Positions 1-9,134 are shown, numbered from the stretch's first letter. The stretch is 64,000 bases of DNA from Promethearchaeia archaeon (GCA_029856145.1 JAHQWK010000003.1:1-64000); one strand, 5' to 3'. A program made the numbers and translations. The notes: generated from the letters alone by a model not told the origin.

Positions 1-1
1 A

Positions 2-169
2 GTAAAAAGTTTCTATCCTGATGGAAAACAAAAGTTTTGTGTCATGGGAAATTCACCACTTTTATGTGACAATTGTGGATGTGTCGTGCCAATTGCTGCT
101 TATGCCTTATTTAAGAAATTTGATTCCGGTACAGTTGATAAAACGAGAAAATTGTTTAATTTCATGTAA
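2..169 (+). CDS. C-terminal end of a probable radical SAM protein (5' end outside window)
   Basis: The reading frame is open from the left edge and stops at TAA 167-169, giving the last 55 residues of a protein that starts upstream. It carries a cysteine cluster, CDNCGCVVP, preceded by another Cys in KFCVMGN, and ends in a basic amphipathic tail. A Cys-rich end of the type CxxCGCxVP is seen in many archaeal radical SAM proteins, where it usually binds an auxiliary iron-sulfur cluster. The radical SAM assignment is inference, because the CxxxCxxC core would lie outside the window. The overlapping frame from 21 to 224 has a far less protein-like composition and was not chosen. Confidence 0.45.
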   Translation, partial: VKSFYPDGKQKFCVMGNSPLLCDNCGCVVPIAAYALFKKFDSGTVDKTRKLFNFM

Positions 170-358
170 TTTTTGCTATTTTGCAAAATCTTTTTTATTT
201 ATGAGAATCAAACTTCAAACCTGAATTATTAAACTAAGTATCTAATCTTTATTTTTTAAGAATACTTTTATATCTTTATTAATTGATATTTTTGTTAAAA
301 GAAGTCTTTAGTGAAATTCAACAGATTTTAAAAAAAATTTAGATAAAGAGAAATTTAT

Positions 359-814
359 ATGGAAAATAAAGCAATTCAAGATAAATGGCCTGAATTAGGG
401 ACTTATTGTTGGGGTTGTGGAAGGAGTAATGAGCACGGATTGCAAATAAAGAGCTTTTGGGAAGAAGACGAATGTGTTTGTACGTGGAAACCAAAGAGAT
501 ATCATTGTGCATATCCCGGTAGGGGATGCGGAGGGATTATTGCTACAATTCTCGATTGTCATTGTCTTAACACTGCTGCTTCAGCAGCTCACAGAGCAGA
601 AGGTCGAGAGGAAGGTACTGAACCTCCAATTGCATATGCAACCGGTTCTTTATTTGTGAAATTCTTACAACCAACACCTTTGAATAAACCATGGGTCTTT
701 CGAGCAAGAATTAAGGAAGTGAAAGAAAGAAAAACTACTGTATCTTGCTCGGTTTTTGTTAAAGAGAAAGAATATGTAACCGGAGAAATAGTAGCTATAC
801 GAATAAAAATGTAA
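359..814 (+). CDS. PaaI-type hotdog-fold thioesterase family protein
   Basis: This 151-residue protein fits the usual length of single hotdog-domain acyl-CoA thioesterases. The N-terminal region has a CWGCG motif and a following N..GL, typical of a PaaI-like subgroup. The middle holds the PGRGCGGIIATILDCHC segment, matching the central hotdog helix (GGI..TLLDC), and the C-terminal half supplies the beta strands of the sheet (SLFVKFLQPTPL, FRARIKEV, TVSCSVFV). The likely reaction is hydrolysis of an acyl-CoA, substrate unknown. The gene is monocistronic, with an AT-rich leader and no strong Shine-Dalgarno sequence before its ATG. Confidence 0.8.
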   Translation: MENKAIQDKWPELGTYCWGCGRSNEHGLQIKSFWEEDECVCTWKPKRYHCAYPGRGCGGIIATILDCHCLNTAASAAHRAEGREEGTEPPIAYATGSLFVKFLQPTPLNKPWVFRARIKEVKERKTTVSCSVFVKEKEYVTGEIVAIRIKM

Positions 815-883
815 TTATAATAATATTTATTTAACTTTTTTTCACCTTTTTTTCAATTGGAACAGAATTTGAATGGAAACTTA

Positions 884-1498
884 TTATTCCAGAATCTTAT
901 ATCCTTTATCTTCCCACGTCTCTCTCATTACTGGATTCTTTTTAAGAAAAGAATCAATAACTTCTTTTTTTACATGATTAAGAGGGCAAGAGAAATTTAA
1001 ACAACTTCCACATCTTTTTATTATTAAAAAGCAAAAAAAAACAATTATTTCGATAATTACAACTATTAACAAGATAAATTGGTTTCCAAGAATCAAAAGA
1101 ACTACGGGGTATCCAACAAGAATTATAAAACCAATCATTAGTTGGATTTTTTCAGATAGATTCATTGGTTCAGGGTGATACTTCCAAATCTTAAGGCTAC
1201 TATAATTAGCAATACAATGTAATGTTCTCCCTTCTTCGGCATAATAAGGACAATGGCTACAAAGAATACTTATTTCCCAAAATTCAAAGAAAAACAACCA
1301 AAACCCAATCCAACCCAATAAAAACCAACCATACCCCGCTAATATTACCCCTACAAAAGAAGTAATAGCAAAAATAAAAAATAATCCAATAAAGCTATAC
1401 AAATATTTTCTATGAAAATGACATATTAGTTCACCATTAATTGGACAGTTATTACACTCAGAAGTATCTTTCCAAGTACAAATATTATAGGGATTCAT
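884..1498 (-). CDS. Cys-rich multi-pass membrane protein, unknown function
   Basis: I do not recognise this 204-residue protein. It has about four hydrophobic segments arranged as two pairs (roughly residues 33-52 and 56-76, then 120-138 and 141-160). Each pair is bordered by short cysteine clusters: CNNCPINGELICHFH at the N terminus, CSHCPYY after the first pair and CGSCLNFSCPLNH after the second. The clusters suggest bound metal or an Fe-S centre at the membrane surface, but that is inference. Upstream is the divergent tusDCB-like operon. Confidence 0.65.
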   Translation of the reverse strand: MNPYNICTWKDTSECNNCPINGELICHFHRKYLYSFIGLFFIFAITSFVGVILAGYGWFLLGWIGFWLFFFEFWEISILCSHCPYYAEEGRTLHCIANYSSLKIWKYHPEPMNLSEKIQLMIGFIILVGYPVVLLILGNQFILLIVVIIEIIVFFCFLIIKRCGSCLNFSCPLNHVKKEVIDSFLKKNPVMRETWEDKGYKILE

Positions 1499-1731
1499 GA
1501 TAATCTCAATGCTATCAATTTAGAATACATAATTAATTATTATGTAACAAATAAAGAACGCAACAGCATAATAATAATTATTATTAGTTTTTCTTCTAGA
1601 AATCCAGAAATAACATGTATTAATTATTCTATTTTTAATTTTATTCTTTCTTAATTTTTATTAACATAAAAAACCAAAACTTCTAATACGTTTCAATTAT
1701 AGTATTTTTGAATAGAAAGGAAAATTTTGAT

Positions 1732-2100
1732 ATGGTCTCATTTACTTTTGTAGTGTGCGCGGAATCTTATAAATATGAAGCTATGGATACTGTAATTAAT
1801 TTAGGAGAAGCTATTATTAAGAAAGGTCATCAAATCATAGGAATCTTTTTTTATGGAAGTGGGGTATATAACATTAAAGAAAGAAAAATTAAAGACACGT
1901 CTATACGGAATTTATCAGAACGTCTTGAGAAATTTTGTAATAAGCATAACACTGAATTCGCAGCTTGTAGTACTTGGACCAGTTTTACGGGGATCAAATC
2001 TGAAGAATTCGTAGAAGGAGCACATCAAGAAGGTTTAGGAGGACTTTCACTTATGGCGGCAAATTCGGATAAAATAATATTTTTTGGCCCAGGAGGGTGA
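1732..2100 (+). CDS. tusD: DsrE/TusD-like sulfurtransferase subunit
   Basis: First gene of a three-gene DsrE/DsrF/DsrH-like (TusDCB) set. The protein begins with the DsrE-fold strand SFTFVVCAES, followed by a helix and the VYNIKERK region. The probable sulfur-carrying cysteine lies in EFAACSTW, where E. coli TusD has its active Cys. The family passes persulfide sulfur to a tRNA-modifying enzyme or other acceptor. I start at ATG 1732 (122 residues), with a GAAAGG-type Shine-Dalgarno sequence just upstream; a TTG at 1708 would add eight residues but has no such site. The stop codon overlaps the Shine-Dalgarno region of the next gene, so the genes are co-transcribed. Confidence 0.8.
   Translation: MVSFTFVVCAESYKYEAMDTVINLGEAIIKKGHQIIGIFFYGSGVYNIKERKIKDTSIRNLSERLEKFCNKHNTEFAACSTWTSFTGIKSEEFVEGAHQEGLGGLSLMAANSDKIIFFGPGG
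2091..2097 (+). promoter_or_regulatory. Shine-Dalgarno sequence fixing the tusC-like start
   Basis: AGGAGGG lies inside the last codons of the upstream gene and about 10 bases before ATG 2108. It supports that start over an upstream in-frame candidate at 2084, which would place the ribosome site inside the coding region. Confidence 0.7.
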
Positions 2101-2107
2101 TAAGAAG

Positions 2108-2476
2108 ATGGTGAATTCGATTGTAATTATCTGTGAAGATGGACCATTTGGAAAAAATTCTGTTGTTGAATCAATACGAATGGCTGCGGGATTACTTGCT
2201 GTAGGAGATATTGAAATATGTAAGGTCATTTTACTTCGCGATGCAGTATATTTTTTTAAAAAAACCTTAGAACCAGAAGCTTTAAACGTGGATAATTTTG
2301 GTAATATTATAAGGTTAATAGAACTCTCGGAGTTAGAAATTTACGTTCATAGTCAAGCTTTAGAAATTGCGGGAATAGAAACTAGTGATCTAATTTTACA
2401 AGATAATATTAAGTTTGTAGATATAAAAGAGATTTCTCAACTTATTTTAAATGCTGATGTGAGTTTTAAATATTAA
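2108..2476 (+). CDS. tusC: DsrF/TusC-like sulfur relay subunit
   Basis: Second gene of the tusDCB-like operon, 122 residues, starting eight bases after the preceding stop. It has the DsrE fold: a first strand SIVIICEDGPFG, then the helical segment SVVESIRMAAGLLAVGD, then VILLRDAVYFF, which resembles the TusC/DsrF pattern of a strand followed by a hydrophobic DGV/DAV helix. There is no clear catalytic cysteine, as expected for the C subunit, which is mostly structural in the TusBCD hexamer. Assignment rests on fold-like motifs plus gene order. Confidence 0.75.
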   Translation: MVNSIVIICEDGPFGKNSVVESIRMAAGLLAVGDIEICKVILLRDAVYFFKKTLEPEALNVDNFGNIIRLIELSELEIYVHSQALEIAGIETSDLILQDNIKFVDIKEISQLILNADVSFKY

Positions 2477-2489
2477 CTAGGTGAAATTT

Positions 2490-2831
2490 ATGGACACAAA
2501 AAATTCTATCTTATATTTATATGGCTTTAGTCCTACAAAAAGTGATAAATCAAGGAGTTTATTAGAAATCTTAAAAGAGCAATTAGAGCAAGACATAAAA
2601 ATTGATATAATTCTGATACATGATGGAGTAATTCGTACCACAAAAAAAGGAGAAATACCTAAATTCTTAGAAAACTTGTTAGATCTACCCGTTACTGTCT
2701 ATGCTATGATACCTGATATTAAAGCTAGAGGAATGGACCCTAAAAATCTCAATAATCAGGTAAAAGGCATTGGTTATGAAGATTTAGTAGATATTTTAGT
2801 AAATACTCAAAAAGTTGTATCGTGGATGTAA
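2490..2831 (+). CDS. tusB: DsrH/TusB-like sulfur relay subunit
   Basis: Third gene of the tusDCB-like operon, starting 13 bases after the tusC-like stop. I choose ATG 2490 (113 residues) because AGGTGA at 2479-2484 is well placed for it; that same stretch contains the GTG at 2481 that would otherwise be the start. The product has a small alpha/beta build with strands ILYLYGFSP, IDIILIHDGVI and VTVYAMIPD, and ends in VVSWM, matching the short aromatic tail common in DsrH/TusB. No TusA, TusE or DsrC partner is visible in the window. Confidence 0.75.
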   Translation: MDTKNSILYLYGFSPTKSDKSRSLLEILKEQLEQDIKIDIILIHDGVIRTTKKGEIPKFLENLLDLPVTVYAMIPDIKARGMDPKNLNNQVKGIGYEDLVDILVNTQKVVSWM

Positions 2832-2895
2832 GCTTTTTTATATACATTCCACGCTCTTTCATAACCAGTGATTTTCCAAAAAAGAAAAAAAAGAA

Positions 2896-3327
2896 TTATT
2901 TATTTCTAAATTTTAAGTAAAACATGGTTGTATTGATTATTCCTGCGATAATACCGGCATAAAATCCAGTATCAGGCCACCACTCATATGCACCATATGC
3001 CGCGCCAAATACTCCAATCCCTATAATTGCAAAAAGGATTGTAAGTCCAGCTAAACCCATTCCATATACAGCTAAATCCTTTTGAATAAATCTCTTTGGG
3101 AGTAGATCATTTAAGGATACAATTATTTGTATTATTAAAAAGACTAAAATAAGGATTTGTGAAGTTAAATCACCTGGGGTAGCATATTCACAATCTAAGC
3201 AAGAATGGTAATAGTAAGCACCAGACCAAAAACTGGCAAAATATTGAGTAGCGAGTAAAATTATTCCTATGATACTAATTACTAATATTAATGCAGCAAA
3301 AGGATCAATTTTTCTCTCAGATGACAT
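2896..3327 (-). CDS. Small four-helix membrane protein, unknown function
   Basis: A 143-residue protein with four evident transmembrane segments (about residues 11-28, 53-70, 87-108 and 120-136). One inter-helix loop is marked by HSCLDCEYATPG, which contains a CxxC pair. The start is supported by an AGAGGAG Shine-Dalgarno sequence directly upstream of the ATG. It is convergent with the tusB-like gene. I do not recognise a family; the CxxC loop could be redox active or bind metal. Confidence 0.6.
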   Translation of the reverse strand: MSSERKIDPFAALILVISIIGIILLATQYFASFWSGAYYYHSCLDCEYATPGDLTSQILILVFLIIQIIVSLNDLLPKRFIQKDLAVYGMGLAGLTILFAIIGIGVFGAAYGAYEWWPDTGFYAGIIAGIINTTMFYLKFRNK

Positions 3328-3506
3328 TTTAGACTCCTCTTAAAATTTTAAGGATATTTTTTTAATATTAATTATTTTGGGTTATTGAATTATTTAAATA
3401 TTTATTTTATATTTTTAAAGCTAGTAATTTTAGAGATTACATGCTTCTATAGCGTCTTAAGGCATAATTTGTATTAAACTTTTAATTATAAATAAAAACT
3501 TATGAG

Positions 3507-3908
3507 TTATGACTTCAATTTCTCAAGAATTTGTTTCAATACCTCAAAATTTACAGCTCCTAAAAATTTACGTAAAATGTGTTCTCCTTTTATGAATAGA
3601 GTTGTAGGAATTGATGTAATTCCAAAATACTGTGCTATCATCGGATTTACGTCAACATTGATTTTTACGAAAATAAAATCAATTGAGTACTCCTCATGTG
3701 CTTTTGCAAGAACTGGTGCAAATAATTTACAGGGAGCACACCATTCAGCCCAAAAATCAATAACTATGATTTTATCTGGGAAGTCTTTTAATAATTTATT
3801 AAATTCATCTTCTGTTTTTATATCAATGATTTCCTTAGGCATAGATTGAAGTTTTAATAACCTTTGAGCTTTTCTAAGCCTTATTTTTTCTATTTCGTTA
3901 TCAGACAT
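3507..3908 (-). CDS. Thioredoxin with N-terminal helical extension
   Basis: The 133-residue product carries the classical thioredoxin active site WCAPC (Cys57 and Cys60) in FWAEWCAPCK, followed by the conserved INVDVNP segment and the cis-proline loop SIPTTLFIKG. The fold is complete through the final helix. About 28 residues precede the fold: a basic amphipathic helix (IEKIRLRKAQRLLKL) that is not part of the core and may mediate partner binding. The likely role is a cytosolic dithiol-disulfide reductant. Its nearest neighbour is the divergent nitroreductase gene. Confidence 0.92.
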   Translation of the reverse strand: MSDNEIEKIRLRKAQRLLKLQSMPKEIIDIKTEDEFNKLLKDFPDKIIVIDFWAEWCAPCKLFAPVLAKAHEEYSIDFIFVKINVDVNPMIAQYFGITSIPTTLFIKGEHILRKFLGAVNFEVLKQILEKLKS

Positions 3909-4156
3909 TTTTGGTTTAGTTCTTAAGAATTTTCAAAAATTGTATAAAAAACCTTCTTTCATTTCTTATACTTAAGAAATAAAAATTTTTATTTAAACAT
4001 CTGGATTATGAAAATAAATCACGATATTGGAACGGATTTTCCAAATAACCCACAGTTTATATAACTTCTTTTGGAATATGTGATTTGAATAATAACTCTT
4101 AAGATGAATAATTCATAATTTAGAATATTAACTATTTACTAGATATGTGACGTTCA

Positions 4157-4942
4157 ATGAATGTTAGAGATCTTAATGATGTAATCAAGATTATTAATAA
4201 TAGGTGTACAGTGAGAGCTTATGAACCTACTCCCTTATCTCAAGAAGAAATTGAAATAATAATTCATAGCGCTATGCGAGCCCCAACTGCAGGTAACATG
4301 ATGTTTTATTCAATAATTGAAGTCAAGGACCAAGAAAAGAAGGAAAAATTAGTTAAAACCTGTGATAATCAACCTCACATTGCAAAAGCCCCCTTAGTTC
4401 TTATTTTTTTAGCGGATATGCAACGATGGTATGATTATTATGTTGCATCAAGTGTTCCAGAAAGATGTGCAAGTATAAATCAAATGTATCGAACTCCAGA
4501 TGAATCGGATTTATTACTCGCATGTTGTGATGCATTAATTGCAGCACAGAATACTGTAATCACTGCTGAATCAATAGGAATCGGCTCTTGCTATATTGGA
4601 GATATTATAGAAAATATTGAAACTCATCGTGAAATGTTCAATCTTCCAAAATGGGTATTTCCTATCACAATGCTCTGTTATGGATATCCTAAGCAAGATC
4701 CTTCTAAAAGAATAATTAAATCTCGATTCCCAAAGAAATTTATACATTTTATCGATACTTATAAACGATTTAATAAAGAAGAATTCTCGGAGATGTTTCA
4801 AATCTTTGAAAAAGAATTATATGTAGAAAATGCGGAAAATCTTGGGCAAGATTATTATCTCAGAAAAACGGGTTCAGCATTTGCTCAAGAAATGAGTCGT
4901 TCAGTGAAAGTGGCAATTCAAGATTGGATAAAAAAGGAGTAA
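4157..4942 (+). CDS. Nitroreductase family FMN-dependent oxidoreductase
   Basis: A 261-residue protein with the nitroreductase opening (NNRCTVRAYEPTPLSQEEIE..., where an R in R(S/A)xR-like context binds FMN phosphate) and the APTAGNMMFYSI segment. The centre contains AAQNTVITAESIGIGSCYIG, the family's FMN-contact and dimer helix, followed by LCYGYPKQDP. About 60 residues at the C terminus go beyond the common core. The protein would use FMN and NAD(P)H to reduce an unknown electrophile. An AT-rich region with several TATA-like stretches precedes it. Confidence 0.88.
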   Translation: MNVRDLNDVIKIINNRCTVRAYEPTPLSQEEIEIIIHSAMRAPTAGNMMFYSIIEVKDQEKKEKLVKTCDNQPHIAKAPLVLIFLADMQRWYDYYVASSVPERCASINQMYRTPDESDLLLACCDALIAAQNTVITAESIGIGSCYIGDIIENIETHREMFNLPKWVFPITMLCYGYPKQDPSKRIIKSRFPKKFIHFIDTYKRFNKEEFSEMFQIFEKELYVENAENLGQDYYLRKTGSAFAQEMSRSVKVAIQDWIKKE

Positions 4943-5173
4943 ATATAAAGAAATTCTATGGAAATTCAAACAATAACCGAGGAGAAAAGATTTTCATAAA
5001 CTAAGAAATTATCTTTATTAAAAGAATGGCATCATTTGAAGAGATTAAATTAGAATTAGAGAATTGTGAGAAAGGATAACAACAGTTTTCTTTTAGATTT
5101 TGTTATATTAAAAATACTTAAAAGAGTGTATTTTTATATTTATGTTTATAAGAGCATTAAGGTATTATTCTAA

Positions 5174-5932
5174 ATGAAGATTCATTCTCTATTTATTTTA
5201 AAGAAAACGGGAGTTTGTATATATAGCCGAAATTTTACAGATGATTTTGAAAATCTGGAGGTTAATTTAATCACACCTTTCTTTTCAGCAATATTCTCAT
5301 TTTCTGAAAATGTAATTTCAAGGAAAACTCCTGAAATTCTTGAAATGAGAGAATTGAGATTTGTTTTTAAGACCCATCAAGATCTTATTTTTTCTCTATT
5401 ATCAGATTCAACGGCAAGTCTTTTATTTGTCAGCACCCGTTTAGAAAGAATTGCTGACGTTTTTTTAGAGGAATATCCAGATACTACTAAAATAAAAGAT
5501 TATCAGGAAATAGAAAACCTGAAATTCGACAAAATAGTTGATTCGATAATCAGAGGAGAAGATGAGATATATATGAGTCAAACGTTTTATAAGAAAGTTA
5601 TTGGTGTTTTTGAGGAATTGATGTATGAAAATGAGCTTCTTGGAGCTGCTCTTTTAACAACTAAGGGAAACACAATTTATACTTCGCTTCCGCATGAAAT
5701 ATTAGTAAACTCTTTGAAAGAGCTTGAAATTAGATATATGATAGGCGCGTTAGACCTTCCAGAAATGTACTACGGATTGAAAAATGGGCAAAAAGTATTT
5801 TCTAAAGTTATAGATATTCCTTGGAAATTAGATCCACTATTAGTTGTTGTCCTTTATGATGCTACCGTGCCTTTAGGAATGTGTGATATGAATTTACAGA
5901 AATTAGCGAATAAGATAACTAATATTATCTAA
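5174..5932 (+). CDS. Longin/roadblock-type two-domain protein (Asgard-like)
   Basis: The 252-residue protein has no enzyme motif. Residues 1-95 read as a longin-like domain: strand HSLFILKKTGVCIYSRNF, a helix FFSAIFSFSENVI, then ELRFVFKTHQDLIFSLLSD. Residues 135-252 form a second, roadblock-like module (FYKKVIGVFEELMYENELLG, ALLTTKGNTIYTSL, VFSKVIDIPWKLDPLLVVVL). In eukaryotes longin and roadblock folds are platforms that bind small GTPases. The presence of several GTPase-longin genes nearby makes a regulatory or scaffold role likely, but the partner is unknown. A TATA-like sequence near 5130-5150 fits a separate promoter. Confidence 0.6.
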   Translation: MKIHSLFILKKTGVCIYSRNFTDDFENLEVNLITPFFSAIFSFSENVISRKTPEILEMRELRFVFKTHQDLIFSLLSDSTASLLFVSTRLERIADVFLEEYPDTTKIKDYQEIENLKFDKIVDSIIRGEDEIYMSQTFYKKVIGVFEELMYENELLGAALLTTKGNTIYTSLPHEILVNSLKELEIRYMIGALDLPEMYYGLKNGQKVFSKVIDIPWKLDPLLVVVLYDATVPLGMCDMNLQKLANKITNII

Positions 5933-5991
5933 TTAATTAATCCAAAAAATAAAAAAAATAGAAATAAAAAATAAATTTTTAATATTTTATT

Positions 5992-7668
5992 TTAGCCTTG
6001 GAACCAAAAATAAATACAAACTACTCCTAAGATAAATGCTATAACTACCCAAACATACCTAAAAGCTCTTGCATAGTTTCTGTGTCTTGTTCCAGACTCA
6101 GACCATATCGTATCTACTTGAATATATGGGCTTGGACCTCTTCTATACCACCCTTTAATCCGAACATTTTGCCCTATTAACCGTTTCACAGTTCTAAGAG
6201 AGAATATCAAATCTACTATACCAATTCCAAACCGATAATCTACATACATCAAACCTGTATTATCTTGGAAAAACATATCTTCACTGAAGACATATCCTGG
6301 AATACCTCTCCCTACTATTTTTCCTTCTAAAAATGCAGGAATTGTTCTAACTGGAGAAACTTTTACTTTAGTTACAAGGTCTACTACAGTTTTGTCTTCA
6401 AAGCCACCCTTATACATGTACATAGTCTTAAGTATAGACATAAAGCCAATGATATAGAAACCAATAGCCCATACAAGCCACATATTTGCATAAACAGGAG
6501 CGAGAAAAGCAATGTTATAAAAGCCAGCAAGATCAAATATCCATACAATTGTCAAGCCAAGTAGAGCAATAAAAACAAGGGTAGGAAGTGCTTTCATAAA
6601 CATGTCCCACAGAAATTCATCCCACATTGATTTTCCTGCTTGTTCTTCCTTCAATCTTTTTGCATCCGAAAAGTCAATCTCAGGTTGGATACCATAGATT
6701 TCACATAACATATTCAAACGCATAATTCTCTTTGCAGGTAGGGGATGAGTTGAGAACATTTGGAAGTATTTAGCCCAAGGATTATATAAATCCCAAGCAG
6801 CCGCTTTTTGAATTGCTTCCATCGACAAAGTTTGTGTAGTGCCAACACTAATAATACCTAATCCTTTTGCTGTACTTGGATCAAAAATTCCTAAACCTCT
6901 CAGTCCTCGTACTCGTGATTTCTTTCTTTCTTCAACATTACCATCAACTAATAATCCATAAGCTATTTTAACAAGCCCCGTTGCCAAGGCATTAGGATCT
7001 TGTAAAACTTCAGCACTGTGTTCATCAGCGTAATATTCACGGATTCTACTAATTATCAGCGATATTAAATAACTTAGATAATAACTGACGTACGATAAAA
7101 CTGCAACTGCAATTAATGCAAGTCGAAGATAAGAAGCCTCATCACTATCACTTCTACTACTTCTTGAAAATAAACTAGCATAATAAGCCCAACGAGCAAC
7201 TGTTAATAAAAGCAAGGGAATTGCAAATACAACCGTCATCAGTATAAAATCTGAATGAACAACATGTCCTAATTCATGTGAAAATACAGCATTTTGTTCT
7301 TTTTTATTTAAATAGTGTAATATTCCGTCTGTGAGAACAACTCTTGCTGAATTTTTGCTCCATCCGAATGTAAAAGCGTTTGGGTTAAGATCATGTACTA
7401 TACCGAGTCGTGGCATCTTTATACCATTATAAGCAACTACTTTATCAAGAGATTCTGCTAAATGAGGGTACTGAGAAGCAAATTCTTCATATGGTATCCA
7501 ATCTATTCTGTAAAGCCATCCTACAATCAATGGAGATATTGCATATTGAAATAAAATCATCCCGATCGTAATTGAAATCATAATAAGCAAGCCCCATATT
7601 GAAGAAGGTAAAAACCAGACTCCTATCACAAACACAAACGCATAAAGCAGTGCAAATAACGTAGTCAT
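5992..7668 (-). CDS. M48 (HtpX/Ste24-like) membrane zinc metalloprotease
   Basis: A 558-residue integral membrane protein. Two hydrophobic segments lie at the N terminus (about 4-20 and 24-50). The catalytic zinc site is HELGH at 131-135, with the third ligand region REYYADEHSAE at about 210-220 (the ExxxD motif of M48), between further membrane segments at 143-165 and 183-208. This order matches HtpX. The C-terminal third adds two more membrane segments (about 350-400), then a soluble OB-like or beta-rich region and a final helix near 530-555, well beyond the ~300 residues of bacterial HtpX. Likely role: membrane protein quality control. Confidence 0.9.
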   Translation of the reverse strand: MTTLFALLYAFVFVIGVWFLPSSIWGLLIMISITIGMILFQYAISPLIVGWLYRIDWIPYEEFASQYPHLAESLDKVVAYNGIKMPRLGIVHDLNPNAFTFGWSKNSARVVLTDGILHYLNKKEQNAVFSHELGHVVHSDFILMTVVFAIPLLLLTVARWAYYASLFSRSSRSDSDEASYLRLALIAVAVLSYVSYYLSYLISLIISRIREYYADEHSAEVLQDPNALATGLVKIAYGLLVDGNVEERKKSRVRGLRGLGIFDPSTAKGLGIISVGTTQTLSMEAIQKAAAWDLYNPWAKYFQMFSTHPLPAKRIMRLNMLCEIYGIQPEIDFSDAKRLKEEQAGKSMWDEFLWDMFMKALPTLVFIALLGLTIVWIFDLAGFYNIAFLAPVYANMWLVWAIGFYIIGFMSILKTMYMYKGGFEDKTVVDLVTKVKVSPVRTIPAFLEGKIVGRGIPGYVFSEDMFFQDNTGLMYVDYRFGIGIVDLIFSLRTVKRLIGQNVRIKGWYRRGPSPYIQVDTIWSESGTRHRNYARAFRYVWVVIAFILGVVCIYFWFQG

Positions 7669-7865
7669 AGCGAGCCCCGAAGCTAATCTTAATCCTATAA
7701 TTTACCACCTTTAAGTTTATTTAATTTTTTTTTATTTAGATTTATAAAAAATTTTATTCATGTTATTGTAGAGAGTATACCTATAAAAACTTTTTAACTA
7801 AAAATTAAAAACATTAGATAGATTATAACACATAAATTAGATTCATTTAAGAGAATTGATTAAAC

Positions 7866-9134
7866 ATGTTTGATGTAATTATCATTGGTGCAGGAATTGC
7901 TGGTGCGTCGTTTGCTTCCAAAATTTCAAAATATGCAAAAACACTTCTAATTGAGGCTCAAGATTACCAAAAAGAAATTCCAATAAGAACTAATATATTT
8001 CCCGAACATAATCGACCATTTATCCAAGAAGAAATTGGTTGGGATAACAAAATTATTTTCCCTACGACGCATACCCAATCTAATTATATGAGTGATGAGT
8101 TTAATGGCGTTATTGACTCTAATGAATTTGGTATACCGCTTGGAAATATATGTTACACAGAAAACTTCATTGCAGAACGAATTAAGCAACTTGAAAATCA
8201 AGGGGGTACATTCAGTTCTGGTGAAAGAATATCAAAAGTAACTAGACATAGCGATTATTTAGAATTAATGAATAACAGGGGAGAATCCTATTCAACAAAA
8301 CTATTAACATTAGCAACTGGTTCACGTGGTTTTGAACTGCAACGTTCTTTAGGATTCGGAATCCCTGATTCTTATAGAGGAGTATATCTTCATTTATTTG
8401 GAGAAGAAGATAAGATTAATGAAAACTTAGATTATAATTACACATTCCACATAAATCCTAAGATTTCTCAAAATGGTCCTTTCTTCTTCAATAAAGGAAT
8501 TGATAGAATCTCAGCAGGATATCTCGGTGAGAAGAACCAGTCAAAGGAGGATGTCATTTCTAAATTAAAGAGAATATTGAACAATTATAAACCAATCCAA
8601 CCTATTTTAAATGGCTTATCATATAATCTAGCAACCGCAGTTGTGGGTGATATCTCAAAACATCCAATCAAAAACTTCTCAAATGATCGAGTCCTTGTTC
8701 TTGGTGAAGCCGCAGGAATTGTGACTGCTTTCTTTTACGAAGGATTATTGCCTGGAGTAGCATGTGCTGATATAGCCACTAAAACTTTAAAACCATTATT
8801 AGAAAACGAAAGTAATTTTAGTCGATCAGAATTACACAAATATGATCAAGAAGTTAAGCGCATATTGTTTCCGTATTTCAAGAACGGAAATGCTCTGGAA
8901 TACTTAATATATAACGAAGGTTCCCATGTGAAATCCTTATGGCGTTTATATACAAAACTCCTAAGTGAAGACAGAACTTGTAGAAAATATATCTATGATG
9001 CCTATATAAATCACGATCTTTCTAAGCATAATACTAGTAATGACAGATATGTGGGCGAAAAATGGTTTTCTAAACTTCCAACTCTTTCAAAAATAACATT
9101 AAGTCCAAAATTCTTTAAAGCCTTGCTTATGTGA
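7866..9134 (+). CDS. FAD-dependent oxidoreductase, geranylgeranyl-reductase-like
   Basis: The N terminus is a Rossmann dinucleotide-binding motif (IIIGAGIAGASFASKI, GxGxxG), followed by an acidic strand end at LLIEA. The second FAD-binding element is VLVLGEAAGIVTAFFYEG (residues about 279-296), the GD/GE motif typical of the geranylgeranyl reductase/PHBH group. The 422-residue length fits that group, which in archaea saturates isoprenoid lipid chains, but the substrate cannot be read from sequence. It is divergent from the M48 protease gene. Confidence 0.8.
   Translation: MFDVIIIGAGIAGASFASKISKYAKTLLIEAQDYQKEIPIRTNIFPEHNRPFIQEEIGWDNKIIFPTTHTQSNYMSDEFNGVIDSNEFGIPLGNICYTENFIAERIKQLENQGGTFSSGERISKVTRHSDYLELMNNRGESYSTKLLTLATGSRGFELQRSLGFGIPDSYRGVYLHLFGEEDKINENLDYNYTFHINPKISQNGPFFFNKGIDRISAGYLGEKNQSKEDVISKLKRILNNYKPIQPILNGLSYNLATAVVGDISKHPIKNFSNDRVLVLGEAAGIVTAFFYEGLLPGVACADIATKTLKPLLENESNFSRSELHKYDQEVKRILFPYFKNGNALEYLIYNEGSHVKSLWRLYTKLLSEDRTCRKYIYDAYINHDLSKHNTSNDRYVGEKWFSKLPTLSKITLSPKFFKALLM

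Noticed and set aside
21..224. A 67-residue frame near the left edge
   Set aside because: The neighbouring frame ending at 169 has a Cys-cluster and a natural protein composition, so this one is a shadow.
3502..3849. Plus-strand frame of 115 residues
   Set aside because: It lies entirely opposite the thioredoxin gene and is its complementary-strand shadow.
5026..5079. A 17-codon ORF starting MASFEEIKLE before the longin gene
   Set aside because: Too short, no convincing ribosome site, and no homology that I can recognise.
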